The notes below the pieces were generated by a model. The model had not been told where the DNA came from and did not search any database. It saw only the letters and a program-made list of their open reading frames with translations. The position numbers were made by a program, and so were the translations under genes. This document shows, piece by piece, positions 1 to 9,583 of a stretch of 64,000 nucleotides of DNA. The number at the start of each line of letters is the position of its first letter. Within the stretch, counting starts at the first letter, position 1. This DNA is from an uncultured Pelagibacteraceae bacterium (lineage in GTDB: Bacteria; Pseudomonadota; Alphaproteobacteria; Pelagibacterales; Pelagibacteraceae): contig CACHGH010000004.1 of NCBI GenBank assembly GCA_902579215.1, positions 1 through 64,000 on the forward strand. The letters run 5' to 3'.

Positions 1-356
1 ATGACGATATGTATAAGGGTTTTAGTGCTGGAAGTAATCCAACAGGAAAAGTAAATGAAGATGTGAAGAATTATTTATTATCAAAACATTATGATCTTTC
101 AAATTATAGATCTAAAAATTTTAACGAGTTTATTAATGGTAAAATTAAAATGGATTATGTTATTACAGTTTGTAATAATGCCAATAACGAAGTCTGTCCT
201 ATTTGGCCAAATAAAGATCAGATAATTCATTGGGATATAGAGGATCCTGCTAAATTACTTAATGAAACAAATGACTTAAATAAAAAAGACAAAATAATTG
301 AAAAAGTTTTTAACCATATTAATAAAAATATAAAGGAACTACTTAATGAAAAATAA
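1..356 (+). CDS. arsC: Arsenate reductase ArsC, LMW-phosphatase fold (5' end truncated by window edge)
   Basis: SAGSNPTGKVN and VCNNANNEVCPIWP...HWDIEDPA match ArsC/LMWPTP-type reductases; frame is open to base 1 and the catalytic N-terminus lies outside the window. Confidence 0.8.
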   Translation, partial: DDMYKGFSAGSNPTGKVNEDVKNYLLSKHYDLSNYRSKNFNEFINGKIKMDYVITVCNNANNEVCPIWPNKDQIIHWDIEDPAKLLNETNDLNKKDKIIEKVFNHINKNIKELLNEK

Positions 357-1005
357 AAATCGTTATTTTCTTGCTGAATTAATAGGAAGTTGTTTTTTAG
401 TAATGATTATTGTCGGCTCAGGTTTAATGGCTGAAAACTTAACTAATGACGTTGCTGTGATGTTAATTGCAAACACAATAGCAACAGGAGCAGGTTTATT
501 TGTCCTTATTACAGTATTTGCTGATGTATCAGGAGCTCACTTTAATCCATTTGTAAGTATCGCAATGACAATAACAGGAAAATTAAAAAAGAAACTACTA
601 CCCTACTATATCATTGCTCAACTGGTTGGTTGCTTGATTGGCGTTGGTTTAGCTAATTTCTTTTTTGAACATGAAATTTATGAATTATCTACTAAGTCAA
701 GAGATGGAATTTACATATTCACATCTGAGATAATAGCAACATTGGGGCTTATAATAATAATTTTTGGCTCCATGAAGTCAGGCAAAATTGCTGTTGCTGC
801 TAGTGTTGGTCTTTATATTACTGCTGGTTATTGGTTTACTTCCTCAACTTCATTTGCAAATCCAGCTGTAGCAATTGCTAGAACATTTACAGAGTCTTTT
901 ACTGGTATTAGTTATTTAAATACTCCTTATTATATTTTAGCAGAACTTGTGGGAATGTTAATTGCTGTATTTATTGTTAAAAAGTTATTTTTAGAGAAAA
1001 ATTGA
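346..1005 (+). CDS. MIP/aquaporin family channel (AqpS-like, ars-linked)
   Basis: Six-TM MIP protein with loop motifs HFNPF and FANPA; start overlaps arsC. Confidence 0.85.
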   Translation: MKNKNRYFLAELIGSCFLVMIIVGSGLMAENLTNDVAVMLIANTIATGAGLFVLITVFADVSGAHFNPFVSIAMTITGKLKKKLLPYYIIAQLVGCLIGVGLANFFFEHEIYELSTKSRDGIYIFTSEIIATLGLIIIIFGSMKSGKIAVAASVGLYITAGYWFTSSTSFANPAVAIARTFTESFTGISYLNTPYYILAELVGMLIAVFIVKKLFLEKN

Positions 1006-1493
1006 AAAATATAAAACTTACCAATCAAATAAGTTTGATTAACAAAAAATTTAAGAAAAAAGAGTTTTATCATTATCTTAAAACTTCTAATCTTTCATTA
1101 GTAATACCTAAGATTAAAGACAAATATATAGTAGTATCTCAAAAAAGAGTTCCGATTAACAAAATTAATTATGAGTTTCCTTCTGGGATAGTAGAAAAAA
1201 AAGAAACAACTCTGCAATCAGCTTATAAGGAATTAAAAGAAGAAACAGGGTATAAATCAAGATCAAAATTGAGTAAAATTATAACTTTTTATACTGAGCC
1301 TGGGCGATTAACTACTAAAATTACTGGTTATTTTACGAAAGACTTAATAAAAATTTCAAAGCCAGAAAAAGGTATTAAAATTCATTTATTTAATCAAAGC
1401 GATATATTTAAATTAATATTAAATCAAAAATTCAATAATAGTTCTCATATAGCAATGTTTTTATATCTAATAACAAATCTTAAAAATCAATAA
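1002..1493 (+). CDS. NUDIX hydrolase
   Basis: NUDIX box GIVEKKETTLQSAYKELKEETGY; TTG start overlaps the aquaporin stop. Confidence 0.8.
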   Translation: MKNIKLTNQISLINKKFKKKEFYHYLKTSNLSLVIPKIKDKYIVVSQKRVPINKINYEFPSGIVEKKETTLQSAYKELKEETGYKSRSKLSKIITFYTEPGRLTTKITGYFTKDLIKISKPEKGIKIHLFNQSDIFKLILNQKFNNSSHIAMFLYLITNLKNQ

Positions 1494-1572
1494 ACTACAG
1501 GTTGTATCAAATTAACTTTCAGATTTATGAATTATGTGATTAAATTAATCATCTAAAAATTTGGAGGTAGAG

Positions 1573-1782
1573 ATGGGAAAAAAATTAAAAAAAAATGAGA
1601 AGAAAAAAACAAAAATTTTAAAAGCAATTGATAGACTGAAAAACAAAATTACGGCTAAAGAAAAAAAATTGTCAAAAGTTAATATTAAAATTGCTGGTTT
1701 AGAAAAGAAGGTTGCAGAAAAAAAAGCAAAAAAGCTTGCTAAGAAAAATGCAAAGCAGTCTCCTGCATCTGTAAATAATTAA
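1573..1782 (+). CDS. Small lysine-rich coiled-coil-like protein, function unknown
   Basis: GGAGG Shine-Dalgarno at 1563 before ATG 1573; ~70 aa, very Lys-rich; followed by a hairpin. Confidence 0.65.
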   Translation: MGKKLKKNEKKKTKILKAIDRLKNKITAKEKKLSKVNIKIAGLEKKVAEKKAKKLAKKNAKQSPASVNN

Positions 1783-1797
1783 AATTCAATAAATCCT

Positions 1798-1831
1798 CTT
1801 TCTCCCTTGTTATTTAAGCAAAGGGAGAAAG
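1798..1831 (+). terminator. Stem-loop downstream of the lysine-rich ORF
   Basis: CTTTCTCCCTT (1798-1808) pairs with AAGGGAGAAAG (1821-1831); no strong U-tract follows. Confidence 0.55.
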
Positions 1832-1841
1832 TAGTTAATTA

Positions 1842-1898
1842 ACAAAATTTAAATTAAACGGAGAGGGATATAATTAGTTTAAATGCTTTAAATTTTGT
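1842..1898. other. Long intergenic inverted repeat / structured RNA candidate
   Basis: ACAAAATTTAAATTAAAC (1842-1859) pairs with GTTTAA-[ATGC]-TTTAAATTTTGT (1877-1898); loop GGAGAGGGATATAATTA. Confidence 0.45.
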
Positions 1899-1965
1899 AA
1901 TTACATTTTAAAAAAACTAAGTTACAAAAATATTTACTTATTATTAAAGTTTAATTAAATTCAGT

Positions 1966-3477
1966 TTATTTTGAATTATTTGAATAAATTACTCTTGGCT
2001 CTAAAAATAATTCTCTAGCAAGAGCTTTAAATCTTTTAGTAACTTGTTTTGAGATTATTTCTTGATGTTGTGATGGAATTTTCAAAAATACAGCATTACC
2101 TCTTTTATACAATTTAAACTCTTCAAGAAATATCGTAGATATCGAAGTCAATGATTGTGAAAATCTCAATGCAGCTCCCACTTGTTTGCTTGAAAAAATT
2201 TCATTATTATTTAGAAAAGTTAGGTACTCCATTTTTGGATTATATTTGATACTGCAGTAGCGCCAATAACATGACAAAGCTAATTGTATTCTTTCTTTGT
2301 GTGTCAGTCTAAGTAACGGAGTGTTTATCGTTTCTTGAAATACCAATTCGGCTTTTTGAAATGCTCCTAATCCCCAATCCATATGGCTTAATACACATGC
2401 TAGATATAATAATTTCTTATTAAAATGTTCATTGCCTTCAAAAACTGGCTGAATAAAATCATAATATTTTTTATAGTTCGATCCTAGATCACCTCTTTTT
2501 TTTGCAACATTCTCAAGTGCTTTGTAAAAGATTTCAGATTCTTTTACATCTTTAAAATAGTCAATTGATAAAGAACCTTCACGCAAACCACTTATAGAAC
2601 AAATTATATTTCTTGGATTTGTAACTCTCATAATTTCATCAAGTATAATGCAACTATAGGGTAAATATGGTGTTCTAGATTTTGAAATATACTCAACTGT
2701 TTTAAGTTTAGATTTATTAAAAGATGAAATTTTATCAACAAACTTAGATAAAACATTGTTATCAATACTATATTGATGAATTATATGTACCGGATGATTA
2801 TTTTGAAAAAGATGTAACTTAAATAATGCGCGCCAAGTACCTCCAACTAAATATAAATTATTAAACTTCTTTTTTGAGAGCCATTTTTCATCTCTTAATA
2901 ATTTTTTAATATATTTTGCTAAATTTCTTTTTTTAACTATAGGATTATTTAATAATCTTAAAACACCAACGGGTAATGAGGTTGTATTGGTTACAATATT
3001 GTTTTCAACTCTGGCTAACTCCAAACTACCACCCCCAAGATCAGCAACTAATCCATCAACATTTTCAAAACCTATTTTTACTCCCTCAGCTGAGCATGTA
3101 GCTTCTTCTTCGCCTGATAATATATTAATCTTAGTTTTAAAAAGTTTTTCAACTTCATCAATAAAAGGTTTTGTATCAGTTGCTTCTCTTATAACTGCTG
3201 TTGCAATAATCTTTAGATTTGTGATTTTTGAAATATTTAAAATTTCAGAAAATCTTTTTAAAACTTTTAAAGCATATTCAGTACCAGATCTGTGAAGTTT
3301 TTTCGATTTATCTAAATTTTTTCCAAGTTCACAAACAGCTTTTTCATTAAAAAAAGGCACACGAGAAGAACTGAAATCTTCATAAATTAGCATTCTTATA
3401 GAGTTTGATCCAATGTCTATTATAGCTAATTTTGCCTGTTTAAATTTTAAACTATTTTTACTTTTAATTACTTCCAC
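1966..3477 (-). CDS. ppx: Ppx/GppA exopolyphosphatase family protein
   Basis: IDIGSNSIRMLIYE, DLGGGSLELA; follows ppk. Confidence 0.9.
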   Translation of the reverse strand: MEVIKSKNSLKFKQAKLAIIDIGSNSIRMLIYEDFSSSRVPFFNEKAVCELGKNLDKSKKLHRSGTEYALKVLKRFSEILNISKITNLKIIATAVIREATDTKPFIDEVEKLFKTKINILSGEEEATCSAEGVKIGFENVDGLVADLGGGSLELARVENNIVTNTTSLPVGVLRLLNNPIVKKRNLAKYIKKLLRDEKWLSKKKFNNLYLVGGTWRALFKLHLFQNNHPVHIIHQYSIDNNVLSKFVDKISSFNKSKLKTVEYISKSRTPYLPYSCIILDEIMRVTNPRNIICSISGLREGSLSIDYFKDVKESEIFYKALENVAKKRGDLGSNYKKYYDFIQPVFEGNEHFNKKLLYLACVLSHMDWGLGAFQKAELVFQETINTPLLRLTHKERIQLALSCYWRYCSIKYNPKMEYLTFLNNNEIFSSKQVGAALRFSQSLTSISTIFLEEFKLYKRGNAVFLKIPSQHQEIISKQVTKRFKALARELFLEPRVIYSNNSK

Positions 3478-5620
3478 TTTTAATCAATCTTAAGTGCAGT
3501 TGTTTAGGCTGCATTTTTAGTTTAGCTTTACCTCTTCCAGATAAGCTCGGATTATTCATAAAATATTCATGAGCTGAAAAGGAATCGTTATTACTATATT
3601 GAATTTTTTTATAATTACCATCAGCATTGAGCTCCCAGCTCTGATTAGTATCAAGATAATTTGCTAACATTATTTGATCTAAAATTTGCTCATGAACAGT
3701 TTCATTTTCAATTGGCACTAGAAGTTCTACTCTTCTATTTAAATTTCTCGGCATTAAATCGGCTGAAGAAATATATACTTTTGCATTTCTATTAGGCATT
3801 TTTTTTGTACCATTACTAAAGCAGTAAATTCTAGAATGCTCTAAAAATCTTCCTATGATACTTTTCACAACTATGTTTTCTGATCTATCTTTAACTCCTG
3901 GTCTTAAACAACAAACACCCCTTACAAATAAATGAATTTTTACACCAGCATTCGAAGCTTCATAAAATTTATCAATAATTTCTGGATCTACTAAAGAGTT
4001 CATTTTTGCCCAAATAGCTGCAAATTTTCCATTTTTAGAATTTTTAATTTCAGCATCAATATTTTCATTTAAGGTTTGCCTCATATTTACTGGCGAAATA
4101 GATATTTTATTTAAATTTTTTGGTTTTGCGTATCCTGTTACATAATTGAAAAACTTTTCAACATCTGATGCCATTTTCTTATCACAACTAAATAAAGACA
4201 AATCAGTGTAAATTTTAGCATTTACTGGATGATAATTGCCAGTTCCTAAATGAAAATAAGTTTGTATTTTACCCTGTTCTCTTCTTAAAACTAATGATGA
4301 TTTTGCATGAGTTTTATATTTAGCAAAACCATAAACAATTTGAACACCTACTTTTTCTAAACTTCTTGATAGTTGAATATTAGCTTCCTCATCAAATCTA
4401 GCTTTAATTTCAATTAAAGCGGTAACTGTTTTTCCGTTTTCTGCTGCTGTTATTAAAGCTTTAACAATTGGTGAGTCTAGAGTTGTTCTATACAAAGTCT
4501 GTTTAATAGCTATAACTTTTTTATCATTTGCTGCTTGGTTTAGAAATTCAATTACTGAGTCAAATGTTTCAAAAGGATGATGAACAACTAAATCTTTCTT
4601 TTTAATAGTTTCAAAAAAGTTATCATTATATTCTTTTAATCTTTCAACTTCTCTAGGTGTAAAATGCTTAAATCTTAATTTTGGATTTTTTACTTTACAT
4701 ATTTGATCTATATCTTGAATTCCAACAAGGCCAGATACATCGTAAATATAATCGGGATTTATATCTAATTTATTAGTTATAAATTTTACCAATTCATTAT
4801 CGCTATTTTCGAGGATCTCTAAACGAACAATATCACCCGTTCTACGTCTTTTTAAAGCCAATTCAAAAGATCTAACTAAATCTTCCGCTTCTTCTTGAAT
4901 TTCTACATCACTATCTCTTATTACTCTAAAAATCATTTTCTTTTCTAAATCATGATCTGGAAAAATTTCATTAGCAAAAAAACTTATTACATCATCTAGA
5001 ATTACAAATTTCTTATGATTTTTTGAAGACTCTATTTCAATAAATCTAGATAATGCTTTTGGTATTACTATTATGGAGTTTAAAACCCTTTTTTTATTTT
5101 TTTTTCTTAATTTCATTACAAGTGCTCTTCCTTGATTGATTATGAATGGAAATGGGTGCGCAGGATCAATTGCTGATGGTGTTAATAAAGGGTAAATCTC
5201 TTCATTAAATATTTCTAGAAGTTTTTTTTTATCCTTAGTATTTAAATTAACAGGTTTAACTAAACTGATATTATTTTTTTTTAATTCTATAATCAGTTGA
5301 GTAAAAATTTTGTTCTGTTTTTTTAATAAATTTTTAGTTTCAAGTACTACCTCATCCATCTGTTCTTCAGGTGTCAAACCATCAGAACTTAATGAGTCAA
5401 CTTCTTGTTTTATTTGACTATATAATCCAGCAACTCGGACCATAAAAAATTCATCTAGATTAGACCCAGCAATTGATAAAAATTTTACTCTTTCATAAAG
5501 TGGATTTTCAGTATTTTGTGCTTCTAGAAGTACTCTATCGTTGAATTTTAACCAAGAAAGCTCTCTATTCAAATATTTAGATTTCAGCTCTTCTTTATGT
5601 TGTTTTTTTAAAGCAGTCAT
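3464..5620 (-). CDS. ppk1: Polyphosphate kinase 1
   Basis: YLNRELSWLKFNDRVL, FHLGTGNYHP, SSADLMPRNLNRRVE. Confidence 0.95.
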   Translation of the reverse strand: MTALKKQHKEELKSKYLNRELSWLKFNDRVLLEAQNTENPLYERVKFLSIAGSNLDEFFMVRVAGLYSQIKQEVDSLSSDGLTPEEQMDEVVLETKNLLKKQNKIFTQLIIELKKNNISLVKPVNLNTKDKKKLLEIFNEEIYPLLTPSAIDPAHPFPFIINQGRALVMKLRKKNKKRVLNSIIVIPKALSRFIEIESSKNHKKFVILDDVISFFANEIFPDHDLEKKMIFRVIRDSDVEIQEEAEDLVRSFELALKRRRTGDIVRLEILENSDNELVKFITNKLDINPDYIYDVSGLVGIQDIDQICKVKNPKLRFKHFTPREVERLKEYNDNFFETIKKKDLVVHHPFETFDSVIEFLNQAANDKKVIAIKQTLYRTTLDSPIVKALITAAENGKTVTALIEIKARFDEEANIQLSRSLEKVGVQIVYGFAKYKTHAKSSLVLRREQGKIQTYFHLGTGNYHPVNAKIYTDLSLFSCDKKMASDVEKFFNYVTGYAKPKNLNKISISPVNMRQTLNENIDAEIKNSKNGKFAAIWAKMNSLVDPEIIDKFYEASNAGVKIHLFVRGVCCLRPGVKDRSENIVVKSIIGRFLEHSRIYCFSNGTKKMPNRNAKVYISSADLMPRNLNRRVELLVPIENETVHEQILDQIMLANYLDTNQSWELNADGNYKKIQYSNNDSFSAHEYFMNNPSLSGRGKAKLKMQPKQLHLRLIKSGSN

Positions 5621-5633
5621 ATATTTAGATTTT

Positions 5634-6158
5634 ATGTATCAATTATACGTCATGAGACACGCAAAATCTAGTTGGGATGATTTAAGTATTAATGATTTTG
5701 ATAGACCACTTAGTAAAAGAGGCAAGAAAAATGCAAAAATGATTTGTGAATTTTTTGTTAAAAAAAAATTTAAATTTGATTATGCATTAATTTCATCATC
5801 AAAAAGAACAAAAAAAACTTTTCAAATTTTGTCCAAGAAAATTGATAGGCCAAAAAAAGTTAATTTTTCAAAAGATTTATATTTAGTTGATGAGAATGCA
5901 ATTACAAAAAAAATTAAAGAAATATCCAGTGAATATAAATCAATTTTGATTATAAACCATGAACCATCAGTGAAAAATTTAGTACGAAATCTTACAAAAA
6001 ATCATAATACGAATAATTTTAAACTAATGAATTATAAATTCCCAACAGCAGCATTTGCAAAAATTGATTTTGATATTAAATCCTGGAATGAAATTGAGAA
6101 AAAAGGAGTTTTAAAAGAATTTATAAGACCCAAAGATCTTCAAGATTCTAAAGAATAA
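5634..6158 (+). CDS. SixA-like histidine phosphatase family protein
   Basis: LYVMRHAKSSW; start moved to ATG 5634 (the track's start at 5541 lies inside antisense ppk). Confidence 0.85.
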   Translation: MYQLYVMRHAKSSWDDLSINDFDRPLSKRGKKNAKMICEFFVKKKFKFDYALISSSKRTKKTFQILSKKIDRPKKVNFSKDLYLVDENAITKKIKEISSEYKSILIINHEPSVKNLVRNLTKNHNTNNFKLMNYKFPTAAFAKIDFDIKSWNEIEKKGVLKEFIRPKDLQDSKE

Positions 6159-6823
6159 CCAGCTGATCTCACTGTTCTAATTAAAGGTTTTGTATTTTGT
6201 ATGTTAATTGCTTGTCTCAATCTTCTAATATGAACATCTACTGTTCTAGACTCAACATATATATTTTCCCCCCAAACATTATTTAGAAGTTGTTCTCTTG
6301 AATAAACTCTTTTTGGATTTTTGATAAAAAAATCTAATAGTTTAAATTCAGTTGGACCTAAAGTAATTTCCTTATCTTTTCTATAAACTCTTTTTGTAAT
6401 CCGATCTATTTTTAAATCAATAAATTCTACAATGTCTGATGATGATTGAGGCTTAGATCTTCTCAATAAAGATTTAATTCTAGCATTTAATTCTTTTTGA
6501 CTAAAAGGTTTAGTTACATAATCATCTGCACCTGTATCAAATGCTTTTAATTTGTCTTCTTCCTCCCCTTTTGCAGTTAACATAATGACTGGAATATCAT
6601 TAAACTTATTATCTTTTTTTAAGTTTTTACAAATTTCAACACCAGATAATTCAGGTAACATCCAATCCATTAATATCAAATCTGGCTGTTTTGATTTTAT
6701 TTGTTTAAGAGCATCTTCTCCATTTTCTGAATGACTGACTTTATAACCTTCTTTTTCAAGATTGTACTTTAACAAACTAACAATTGATGCTTCATCTTCA
6801 GCTATAAAAACATGAGCTGACAT
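6140..6823 (-). CDS. phoB: Phosphate regulon response regulator PhoB
   Basis: Receiver domain plus OmpR-type winged helix; next to phoU-pst. Confidence 0.93.
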   Translation of the reverse strand: MSAHVFIAEDEASIVSLLKYNLEKEGYKVSHSENGEDALKQIKSKQPDLILMDWMLPELSGVEICKNLKKDNKFNDIPVIMLTAKGEEEDKLKAFDTGADDYVTKPFSQKELNARIKSLLRRSKPQSSSDIVEFIDLKIDRITKRVYRKDKEITLGPTEFKLLDFFIKNPKRVYSREQLLNNVWGENIYVESRTVDVHIRRLRQAINIQNTKPLIRTVRSAGYSLES

Positions 6824-6826
6824 AAA

Positions 6827-7534
6827 TCATTTTTCTCCAGTTACAATTGGCTCGGTGCCCTTAGGTCTGTCACCTTCTAAATATTCACCTTTAGCTAAAT
6901 AATAAATTTGTTCTGCAACATTTGTAGTATGATCGCCAATACGCTCAACGTTTTTGGTCACAAACAACAAGTGAGTTCCATCCTCTAAATTTTTTTCATT
7001 TTCTTTAAGATATTTTATAACTTCTTGCATACATAGATTTGTTAGATCATCTATTTGCTCATCACCTTCCCAAACATTTACTGCCATTGGCGCAGATCTT
7101 TCTAGATAAGCGTCTAATGTTGATTTTAATTGTTTTTGAACACCGTTAGATACTCTATTTAATGAATCTACCAAATTCTTTGGAAGATTTTCATTAAGCA
7201 AAAGTGTTCTCTTGGATATATTTTTTGCTAAATCACCTATTCTTTCTAAATCTGAAGACATTTTCAAAGCTGTTACTGTCTCTCTTAAATCAATTGCCAT
7301 AGGTTGTCTCAATGCAATTAAATTTACGACTTGTTGTTCAATCAAAGTTTCATATTTATCTATTTTTTCATCGTCTTGAATTACTGCTTCCGCAAAGTCG
7401 CTATTTCTTGTGGTAATGGCTTGAATTGCTTTACCCAAAGCTTCCTCACATGCACTTCCCATTTTAATGATATTAGCATTTAGATTTTTGAGTTCTTCTT
7501 CGTAAGATTTAACTGTATGTGGTGCTTCAGACAT
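6827..7534 (-). CDS. phoU: Phosphate signalling protein PhoU
   Basis: PhoU repeats (RIGDLAKNISKR, RIGDHTTNVAEQIYYL); pst context. Confidence 0.95.
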   Translation of the reverse strand: MSEAPHTVKSYEEELKNLNANIIKMGSACEEALGKAIQAITTRNSDFAEAVIQDDEKIDKYETLIEQQVVNLIALRQPMAIDLRETVTALKMSSDLERIGDLAKNISKRTLLLNENLPKNLVDSLNRVSNGVQKQLKSTLDAYLERSAPMAVNVWEGDEQIDDLTNLCMQEVIKYLKENEKNLEDGTHLLFVTKNVERIGDHTTNVAEQIYYLAKGEYLEGDRPKGTEPIVTGEK

Positions 7535-8289
7535 TATCCAAACCTCCCGGTTATATAGTCCTGGGTTTTTTTATTATCAGGATTCTTAAATATTTTATCA
7601 GTAGATCCATGTTCTATCAATTGTCCTAAGTGAAAAAAACCTGTATTTTGAGATACACGTGCCGCTTGAGCCATAGAATGAGTTACAATTATTATTGTGT
7701 GCTCTTTTTTTAATTCATCAATCAATTCTTCAATTTGTGCTGTTGCTATAGGATCTAATGCTGAACAAGGCTCATCCATTAATATAACTTCAGGTCTTAC
7801 AGAAATTGCTCTAGCAATACAAAGTCTTTGCTGTTGCCCTCCAGATAATCCAGTTCCAGGTTCATGCAACCTATCTTTTACCTCTTCCCATAGTGCAGCT
7901 TTTTTTAAGCTAGTTTCAACAATTTCATCCATTTCTTGTTTTGATTGAGCTATACCATGAATTGTTGGACCGTAAGATACATTTTCATATAAAGTTTTTG
8001 GGAAAGGATTAGGTTTTTGAAAAACCATACCAATTTTTTCTCTTAGTCTTACTACATCACAACCTTTATCATTGATATTAAAGTCATTAATTAAAATTTC
8101 TCCTTTAACACTGCAGATATCAATTACATCATTCATTCTATTAAGACATCTTAGGAAAGTTGATTTACCACAACCAGATGGACCAATTAATGCCGTGACT
8201 TGATTTTCCTCAATATCTAAACTTATATTAAAGAGTGCTTGTTTTTTTCCGTAAAAAACATCAACATCTTTTGCTTTAATCTTTATCAT
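7534..8289 (-). CDS. pstB: Phosphate ABC transporter ATP-binding protein PstB
   Basis: [33 protein letters not shown]; start probably ATG 8289 (MIKIKAKD). Confidence 0.95.
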   Translation of the reverse strand: MIKIKAKDVDVFYGKKQALFNISLDIEENQVTALIGPSGCGKSTFLRCLNRMNDVIDICSVKGEILINDFNINDKGCDVVRLREKIGMVFQKPNPFPKTLYENVSYGPTIHGIAQSKQEMDEIVETSLKKAALWEEVKDRLHEPGTGLSGGQQQRLCIARAISVRPEVILMDEPCSALDPIATAQIEELIDELKKEHTIIIVTHSMAQAARVSQNTGFFHLGQLIEHGSTDKIFKNPDNKKTQDYITGRFG

Positions 8290-8290
8290 T

Positions 8291-9583
8291 TTAACTCCAT
8301 TTTTTCTCAAACTTATGTCTTATTATTTGGGCAAATAAATTCATTATTATTAAAAAGCCAAGTAAGACCATTATACATGCTGAAACTTTTTCTACAAATC
8401 CCCTTTCAGCACTTTCAGCCCAAATATAAATTTGAACTGGTAAACTTGCAGCAGGATCCATAGGTGATCCAGGTATCGTGTTAACAAAAGCAACCATTCC
8501 AATTAAAATTAGGGGTGCAGTTTCTCCTAAAGCTTGAGCTAAACCAATTATTGTTCCTGATAACGTACCAGGCATAGAAAGAGGAACTGTATGATGCATT
8601 GTGGTTTGCATTCGACTTGCTCCCATAGCAAGTGCTGCCTCTCTTATACTTGGTGGAACCGCTTTTAAAGATGCTCTAGCAGCTATAATTATTGTTGGTA
8701 AAGTCATTAAGGACAAAGTGATACCTCCAACTAATGGGGTAGACCTTGGTAGTTGAAATATAGCTAATAAAATGCCTAACCCTAATAGACCAAAAACTAT
8801 AGATGGAACTGCTGCTAAGTTATTTATATTTACTTCAATAAAATCAGTGAATCTATTTTTAGGGGCAAATTCTTCAAGATAGATTGCTGCTAGAACCGCT
8901 ACAGGAAAAGCTATCATTAAACAAACAAGTATAGAAAAAATTGAGCCCATAAATGAACTTGCTATTCCAGCTAGTTCTGCTTCTCTTGAGTCAGCATTTG
9001 TAAAAAAGCTAATATTAAATTTACTTTCAACCTTACCATTTGCAACAAGTTGATCAAAAATTTTTAATTGATAATCGCTTACTCTTCTTTGGTCTTCAGG
9101 TAAATCTCTTGGATAATTTCCTTTAAAGACTTGGTCTAAGTCATCAGATGCAGTTAGGTAAACTTCTTTGGTTTTTCCTAATAAATTTGGATCTTTTAAT
9201 AATTCTTGTTTTATCTCTCTTTCAAAGAAATAAGAAACCATTCTTTTTAATTGATTTTGTTGATCCTCATTAGCGTTAGGGTCTAAATTCCACATTGATT
9301 GAAGTGCTATTTCGTAATAGTCCGCATCTTCGATATCTTGTTTTGTTGGATTTTCATCTAACATCATTAATTCAGCATCAAAGGTTACTGGAACAATGAG
9401 CCAAGTTTTTTGAAAAGCAGAATAGCCAGTTGAAAAAATTTTAAAAATAAAGATTGTTAAAAATAAAAGTGCCATAAAAATTGCACTTTGACCGTATAAG
9501 CGAAATCTCTGCTCAGCCTTGTATCTTTTATTTAATAATTGTTCTTTATTTTTATTCATATTTCTCTCTATATTTTTTAACAA
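8291..9583 (-). CDS. pstA: Phosphate ABC transporter permease PstA
   Basis: Permease motif [29 protein letters not shown]; gene order. Confidence 0.93.
   Translation of the reverse strand: MLKNIERNMNKNKEQLLNKRYKAEQRFRLYGQSAIFMALLFLTIFIFKIFSTGYSAFQKTWLIVPVTFDAELMMLDENPTKQDIEDADYYEIALQSMWNLDPNANEDQQNQLKRMVSYFFEREIKQELLKDPNLLGKTKEVYLTASDDLDQVFKGNYPRDLPEDQRRVSDYQLKIFDQLVANGKVESKFNISFFTNADSREAELAGIASSFMGSIFSILVCLMIAFPVAVLAAIYLEEFAPKNRFTDFIEVNINNLAAVPSIVFGLLGLGILLAIFQLPRSTPLVGGITLSLMTLPTIIIAARASLKAVPPSIREAALAMGASRMQTTMHHTVPLSMPGTLSGTIIGLAQALGETAPLILIGMVAFVNTIPGSPMDPAASLPVQIYIWAESAERGFVEKVSACIMVLLGFLIIMNLFAQIIRHKFEKKWS

Noticed and set aside
2987-3295. 102-aa plus-strand ORF inside ppx
   Set aside because: Antisense shadow ORF in a well-supported CDS; no own ribosome site or recognisable domain.
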